Below, in pieces: positions 58,498 to 64,000 of a DNA stretch of 64,000 nucleotides (within the stretch, counting starts at the first letter, position 1; every line of letters begins with the position of its first letter). The notes under the pieces were generated by a model, which saw only the letters and a list, made by a program, of their open reading frames with translations, was not told the DNA's origin and did not search any database. The stretch spans positions 248,001 to 312,000 of the forward strand of contig JAHLKG010000017.1 in NCBI GenBank assembly GCA_025526995.1, read 5' to 3'. This stretch comes from Powellomyces hirtus (Eukaryota; Chytridiomycota; Chytridiomycetes; Spizellomycetales; Powellomycetaceae). A program made the position numbers and the translations under genes.

Positions 58498-59028
58498 TTT
58501 GGCAGCCAAAGTACAGGAAAACAGGGATTGAATGACAAGAAACAAGGCCTTGTCCCCAATTAATTCGAGGAGAATATAGCACAACATGGAGAACTTTCAC
58601 ATTGGCACACATTATATATATCAAATCATTGAAGATCCTTCGCATTGCGCCTTCAGCGGTTGCGCATACCAGCATGGCGTGATTATGTGAAGGCTATCAA
58701 CTTCTCGTCATAAGGTCTCGCGAGCACGCGAAACCAAACCGCCACTACGAGTCCGCGTTGCTTTCCCGATGTTTTTCGTCCTACATTATGTACATTGATA
58801 TATCTGATCAAAAAGATAGTATTTGAAGAGTGACAACAACTCGTAGACGGTGCATCACCGTACTCTAAGGTTAGGAGGGCAAAGGGCAGTTCAGGATTTC
58901 TGGTTAGGGTTAGGGCTAAGTTGTTGCCATGACACGTGGAAACAATGGTCGTGTTTCCCTCTGCTTTCCAATGAGCATGCAAACTGCAATTGACAATTAG
59001 TAGACTACTACCCTCCGTTTTGGCAGAC
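58498..59028. other. Divergent promoter region
   Basis: Shared by the dioxygenase (-) and helicase (+) genes. It contains a short telomere-like string ggttagggttaggg at 58902-58915. A 127-codon minus-strand ORF here has no coding character. Confidence 0.5.
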
Positions 59029-60912
59029 ATGTTCCGTTGCCCAATATTGGTCGCCTTGCGCATCAAATTTACTTCGCAGCCCTACACTCGTCTTGCATGC
59101 GATTCTAAACGACTAGTGTCGGCGACTTCTGCTGCTTACAGCACTCGCACGACTCGGTCCTCCAACCAATTCACGTTTTCTACGAAATACCCTCGACAAC
59201 GGCCTTCGGACGGCGCAGGCAAACGAAGTGGAAATGCAACAGGGAGTGGAGGCAAAGGGAAAGGTGGTGGAGGTGGAAAGCGGATGCCAGGTTTGGCTCT
59301 ACCAGCTCGATTACGACTAGCAACATTCAAAGCACCGTCAGCCAAACCTGGCGACAAGAAGCCGACTCAGCCAGGCAGACCAGGGATTGCGAAGCGGAGT
59401 TTGCAGTCTCAGGACGACCGAAAAGATGCGCGTGCCAAAGGTGTTGCAGGGCACGGCGCCCCAAAAACACAAAAACTCAGCCCGAAGGCCGCGCAGGCTA
59501 AGGACGAATACGACATAGCGACAGCAAAGCACACCGCCAAGTTTTCGCTAAGTCGCACGCATTTTGACAATGCTAAAGCAGAGACAATTGCCAACCTTGA
59601 GGAGCAGACAAGGGAAGCCAGATTCGAGACAATGGGCTTGCGACCAGAGTTGGTAGCTGCAGTGAAGGAGGTTCTCGCTTATGACCAGCCGACGCAGGTG
59701 CAAGCTCTCTGCATCCCCGAGCTCCTCAGCAATCCCGAAATTCCCATCTTGTGTGCTGCAGAGACTGGAGGAGGCAAAACTGGGGCGTATCTTCTTCCGG
59801 TCATCAACCAGCTGAAGCAAGAAGAGGAGACGTTGAAAGCCGCAGTGGATCCGGAGGAGTCCAAGAGGTTGGATGTTGTCGAGGCTATCACCTCTGACGG
59901 AAGCACTACATCTGCGCTATCGGGAACGGCTAGTGTTAGGAAATTGCGGAGACCACGGGCTGTCATTGTCGTGCCTTCGCGGGAACTTGTAGCACAAGTG
60001 ACGGCCACCGCCAAGACCATCTGCCACAGAGTCCGTCTGCGAGTAGTTGGGGCGCATGCCGGCATGCCCGCATCCGAGATGGAAGAAAAGATCGCTAATG
60101 CACCCGTGGACCTTCTCATCACCACTCCCGGCTCACTCAATTATCTAATGCGCAATGCTGGCTTTGCCCTGTCGCAGACGCGTCATCTCGTGGTCGATGA
60201 AGCTGACACCATGACCGATGAGGATTTTGGACCGGAGCTGGACACAATCTTGAAAAGTGCCACGAAATTTGTCAACGAGCTGGACCGACCTTGCCAGTTT
60301 GTCTTTGTCTCTGCCACAGTCCCGGTCACCCTCAATCGCATGCTGCAACGCCACTTCCCGCAAGTCAAGCGCGTCACAACAGCGTCGGTGCATCGGACTG
60401 TCCCCGGCCTTCGGCAACGGTTCGTACGCATTGACGGTTCTACCAGCAAGCAAGCCATGCTGATCGACCTCTTGAAGCGAGCCGTCATTGACGACGATCG
60501 CATCATTGTCTTCTGCAACACACGGAAAAGCTGCGAGCTTGTGGGAGCCCATCTCAAAGAAAATGGATTCGACGCGCATGATATATCGAGCAACGTTGAC
60601 GTGAAGCACCGCGCCAAGATCTTCAAAGAGTTTTCGTCACCGAGCACCGTTGCCGAGGGAAAAGAGCCGAGCGCCCGCAAACCGATGATTGTAGTCGCCA
60701 CCGACATTGCCTCTCGTGGCGTGGATACGGTGAATGTCGGCCATGTCATCTTGTTCGATTTCCCACAAACGGCCATTGATTATCTTCATCGCGTGGGACG
60801 AACTGCGAGAAATGGGGCCAAGGGACGAGCTACTAGTATTGTTGCCAAGAAGGATCGCAAACTCGCGGAGAAGATTGAAGAGGACGTGAGAAGGAAGCAA
60901 GTCCTTGCTTAG
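59029..60912 (+). CDS. MRH4: Mitochondrial DEAD-box RNA helicase (MRH4/DDX28-like)
   Basis: An intronless gene of 627 residues from the ATG at 59029, chosen because it starts an Arg/Ser/Thr-rich, acid-poor leader typical of mitochondrial presequences. An in-frame ATG at 58990 is an alternative. A Gly/Lys-rich low-complexity segment precedes the helicase core: Q-motif PTQVQALCIPELL, Walker A AAETGGGKT, Ia-type PSRELVAQ, TPGS, DEAD box VVDEADTM, SAT motif VFVSATVP, IVFCNTRKSCEL, VATDIASRGVD and the final HRVGRTARNG. Yeast Mrh4 and human DDX28 help assemble the large mitochondrial ribosomal subunit, and that role is inferred here. It is one of the few intronless genes in the window. Confidence 0.9.
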   Translation: MFRCPILVALRIKFTSQPYTRLACDSKRLVSATSAAYSTRTTRSSNQFTFSTKYPRQRPSDGAGKRSGNATGSGGKGKGGGGGKRMPGLALPARLRLATFKAPSAKPGDKKPTQPGRPGIAKRSLQSQDDRKDARAKGVAGHGAPKTQKLSPKAAQAKDEYDIATAKHTAKFSLSRTHFDNAKAETIANLEEQTREARFETMGLRPELVAAVKEVLAYDQPTQVQALCIPELLSNPEIPILCAAETGGGKTGAYLLPVINQLKQEEETLKAAVDPEESKRLDVVEAITSDGSTTSALSGTASVRKLRRPRAVIVVPSRELVAQVTATAKTICHRVRLRVVGAHAGMPASEMEEKIANAPVDLLITTPGSLNYLMRNAGFALSQTRHLVVDEADTMTDEDFGPELDTILKSATKFVNELDRPCQFVFVSATVPVTLNRMLQRHFPQVKRVTTASVHRTVPGLRQRFVRIDGSTSKQAMLIDLLKRAVIDDDRIIVFCNTRKSCELVGAHLKENGFDAHDISSNVDVKHRAKIFKEFSSPSTVAEGKEPSARKPMIVVATDIASRGVDTVNVGHVILFDFPQTAIDYLHRVGRTARNGAKGRATSIVAKKDRKLAEKIEEDVRRKQVLA

Positions 60913-61233
60913 CCCTGCTTGTTCGTAGTTACTACCAATGTAAATAGGATATTTATTTTCTTATCAGCTCCCGGGTGCGCCTTTCCGCATAGTGTCAGAA
61001 ATCGTAGTGTTGATGTAAATAGCGACAGTTCATCACATTTTACACATCTTTTGATAGAAGACACTTTTAAAAAAAGGTTCATCTATAGTTTGTGATCATT
61101 GATCCTTGAGTAATGTGTGGTTTTGTATATGGAGATGGCATTTGTACAAGTAAATAGTATCGAAGGAAAGCTACATGGGCCGTGCGATCTGAGATAAGTC
61201 GGATTGCTTCGAGGAGGATCAAAGAAGCCATGA
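60913..61233. other. Convergent intergenic region
   Basis: 3' flanks of the helicase and of the SF3B3-like gene. Nothing else is seen. Confidence 0.5.
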
Positions 61234-64000
61234 TCAAGCACACTGATCCTGCAGTGCGCGTATCAACACTTCCATCCCATGCGGATCCATTGCCGACACC
61301 TGAAGTTGCTGCCGCGCTGCTGCAGCCGCAGCCAGAGGCGGAGTCATGAGCGGGTTCTCAACAGTCCAATCCCGATTCCATAGCCGCAGAACCTCCTCCT
61401 TGTCCTCAAGGGATAGATCAAAGAACTGCGACACCATGTCGCCGTCGATGCAGCCGCGGAATGTGTGATTGAGCCCCTGAGAGCGGTACCAGACGTAGTC
61501 GTTGCCTGGGGAGATGCAAGTGAGACTATGCTAATGGGGTTGCCGAGTGGGACGAGTGTGACGTGACGTACCAAGTAGAGGGCGAGTAGTTGGATACTTG
61601 GCCAGCACGCGCTGGAGGACGAGTAGCTTATGGTAGACTGCGGGGGAAATACGGAGGACCGCAAATACACTGCCGATCACAGAACACCCGTACAGGACTT
61701 TTGACACAGGTTGGTTGAGTGAAATGTCCCCCGCAGCAGCTCCGCCGAAGCTACCCATGTCGTCCTCGTTCCCGGGCGTGCCCCAGCCGCCGGCGTCTTC
61801 CATCTGCAAACGAGTCGCTTCCCCGGTTATGCCGAGCTTGGAGGACACCCCTGGGCGCCGCACAATTGACCCACGATGAAGTCGCAGGATCGTCTCTCCG
61901 AGATGGATGGAGAATAACGTCTTGAAGGTTTTTTCTATACCGTCGGCTATGAAGAAGATTAAATTTGTTTTAAATCTCGAATCCAAAATGAGTGTTGCGG
62001 GCGATTTTTGCTTACAGGTGCCCAAGCCAAGGAGGTTTCCACATTTGTCGGTGGCCAGAGCTGTATCCTCGTCAACCGCGATGCAGTCCGCGACAGCCCG
62101 CGCGTATCGATCGCTAAGAGGTCGCAGTGTCAGTCCGGGTAAGGAACCCCCAATTCTGCAGTAGAGCATCGAGTTCAAGCAAGCGCACCTTTGACGAAAC
62201 TTGAACTTTTTGCTGTCGGAGACATAATCCCAAAATGAGACAGATTCCTTTTGTCCGCCTATGACGACCCTATTTCCTGCAACGCTGATGCACTGAATCG
62301 GCCACCGCGCAGGAGCGCTCGTGCGCACTACCAGTCTACAAGCAGAGGTTAATTCAAGCGCCTGTGCAAGATTGGCCACCACGCCAAAATGTTCAGCAGA
62401 CTGCTCACTTTCTCGAATTCGCATCAATCTTCAGCTGATAGAAGACATCACCCGCTGCAGCCAGCAGATAACTAAAACATCATCCCAAGGTAAGACAATT
62501 GCGATAAATCCGTCCGTGACTTCTGTCGAATTCACGAATGAGCGAGTTAAGCACCTGTTTAAAAACGGGCATATGGACTGGACGGGTCCGTCCAACACAA
62601 TTTCTCCCAGTTGTTTCATCTTATACATCACCACTTTCTTATCATGAATGAAGATGTACCATCAGCGTCTGTCTGAATCAGAAAACCCGAGAATAGTTCG
62701 GTGATCTTACCAGTGACGTCTTCTCCTTTTTTTCGTAGCCCTTCAGATTATACACTAGTACGCGGCCCTTTTGCTCAGACTCTTCCGACGCACGGTAGCC
62801 CCATGTACCAACGCAGATGTATCGTTTGCCTTCTTTGACGTTCCATTCTGCGGAAGAAGCAAAAATTTCAGCACAGAAGGGGGAAAAGCTGAAACATCAC
62901 GGCGTGATCACACACCTATCAGAGAGTACACTTTCTCATTCGGCTGAAGCTTCTCCTGGAGGAAGACCTTGCCGCTAAACTCAAGCCCGCATTAGCTCCT
63001 TCGGCCAGTACCAAGTCAGCACGGAATGAGGGCCACACCTGATGGGGTCCACCACTCGAATCTCCGAGAAAGGCTTTTCGTCAGGTCCACTGGGTTTTGA
63101 TGTTGTTGATATGACGGCTCTTCTGGTAACTTGGTCAAACAGTATCCGCCGTGGGACCTCCCGCAGCTCAATGGTCCGAATATTGTTCTTTTTCTCCTTG
63201 TCGAGCTCAACGAACTGTAACGTTCCTTTAGCGAGTGTCATAAAACCGCGCGCGACCCCGGGATAGCTGAAGGGTGTAGCGTACAATGTCTGCACATGGA
63301 CAATGATGAGAACAATTCACATGGAGAGAAAAAGTTGATTTTGCGCGTACCCGTGCACATGATATCCCGGTCAATGCAGGCTCGTATCCAGCTTGCATTT
63401 CGATTCTCCAAGCGGAATCCGAAAAGGCCACGGCGACTGCTCCGGGCTGACTGTCATTGAAGCCAGGAACGAGATGCACCGGAAGGATCCCGACTTGGCA
63501 TGCAGTGACTACGTTCAAGAGAATTCGGTCCGGCGCGGTGGGATCTGAAGGGCGAATAATGAGAACGGGTTTATAGTTGGCATGCCGATATTGCGCCATA
63601 CCTGGTGACGGCGTCAGACTGAGAGTAGCCAGTTTTCCATCTCGGAGACCTACTGACAAATCAGTCGGATGCATACGATTTGAACGTCACCATTCGTGTT
63701 CACCTGTCAACAGATACACCCCAGAAGAATTGGCCAGAGCTAAGAAAGAGTGCGGGATACTGATGCTTCCAGAACTCAGAGGGGCTTTGATATCATTGTC
63801 AGTTTGGCGATGTACGTCCCGGCATATTGCTTTGCCCTCTCACCTAACGGTTCATGTGCCACAACATCTAGACATGTTGCGTCGTCCAGCGACAACAACA
63901 GGAGGGATGAATCGAAGGTTCCCACCGCACACAATTGCCTCAGTCTGGACATTGAGCATTCAGCATATTCTGCGTTGCCCTCAACTTTCCGCAAGAAGAC
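61234..64000 (-). CDS. SF3B3/RSE1-like beta-propeller protein (5' partial)
   Basis: The 5' end lies beyond the right edge. Many short exons on the minus strand end at a stop at 61234. Recognisable stretches: QLCAVGTFDSSLLLLSLDDA at the edge, LANSSGVYLLT-VGLRDGKLATL, FVELDKEKKNNIRTIELREV, GTWGYRASEESEQKGRVLVY, TALATDKCGNLLGL and, near the C-terminus, WYRSQGLNHTFRGCIDGD. The order and motifs (ADKxGN-type and xxFRS...IDGDL-type) match the SF3B3/RSE1, DDB1 and CPSF160 superfamily, closest in my judgement to SF3B3, part of the U2 snRNP SF3b complex. It diverges from the usual strongly conserved SF3B3, so it may be a paralogue. Exon boundaries were not all resolved. Confidence 0.75.

Noticed and set aside
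58902..58915. ggttagggttaggg as a telomere remnant
   Set aside because: Only about two units; such strings arise by chance and also occur in fungal promoters. Not enough for a telomere or fusion claim.
58683..59066. 127-codon minus-strand ORF
   Set aside because: It overlaps the helicase start, has no family resemblance and lies in a divergent promoter.

Overview
This window is nuclear DNA of a fungus. Almost every gene is interrupted by short GT-AG introns (about 50-100 bp) with typical fungal splice sites, and it carries fungal or fungal-enriched families: an Opi1-type repressor, a Prm10/ThrE-like membrane protein, Kex2-like dibasic sites in secreted proteins and a Drs2-type flippase. An L-lactate dehydrogenase and a coiled-coil protein at the left edge that resembles centrosome/cilium proteins of the CSPP1 kind point to an early-diverging, perhaps zoosporic (chytrid-like) lineage. 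That placement is an inference, not a proof. All exon models were spliced by eye and checked for reading-frame closure.

Layout. 1-10 kb: a truncated coiled-coil gene (+), a membrane-anchored glycoprotein with a 30-bp Ser/Thr repeat stalk (-), a small acidic orphan gene (+) and a bacterial-looking leucine-rich-repeat kinase (-). 10.7-17.7 kb: a divergent pyruvate kinase that has lost key catalytic residues (-), a peptide transporter of the POT/PTR2 family (+) and a secreted protein built of seven six-cysteine repeats (-). 20-29 kb: mitochondrial ADP/ATP carrier (+), P4-ATPase flippase (+), tRNA-Thr(UGU) (-) and the tri-snRNP protein SNRNP27 (+). 29.7-40.1 kb, all on the minus strand: Opi1-like repressor, secreted aldonolactone-oxidase-like flavoprotein, L-lactate dehydrogenase, a novel small secreted cysteine-rich protein and a zinc alcohol dehydrogenase.

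40.5-50 kb: thioredoxin-PITH protein TXNL1 (+), two doubtful ORFs, tRNA-dihydrouridine synthase 2 (-), the FG nucleoporin Nup58/Nup49 (+) and ribosomal protein eL30 (-). 50-58.5 kb: Prm10/ThrE-like transporter (-), an unresolved coding zone (-), a secreted alpha/beta hydrolase (-) and a TauD-type dioxygenase (-). 59-64 kb: a mitochondrial DEAD-box helicase of the MRH4/DDX28 type (+) and the 3' part of an SF3B3/RSE1-like gene (-) running off the right edge.

The genes are mostly unrelated housekeeping and secretory functions; there is no operon or metabolic cluster. The parts most worth a second look are the apparently dead pyruvate kinase, the putatively transferred LRR kinase, the seven-copy cysteine repeat precursor, the exon-per-repeat structure in the nucleoporin, and several unusual splice features (a 15-nt exon, a GC-AG intron, and one junction that does not close in phase).
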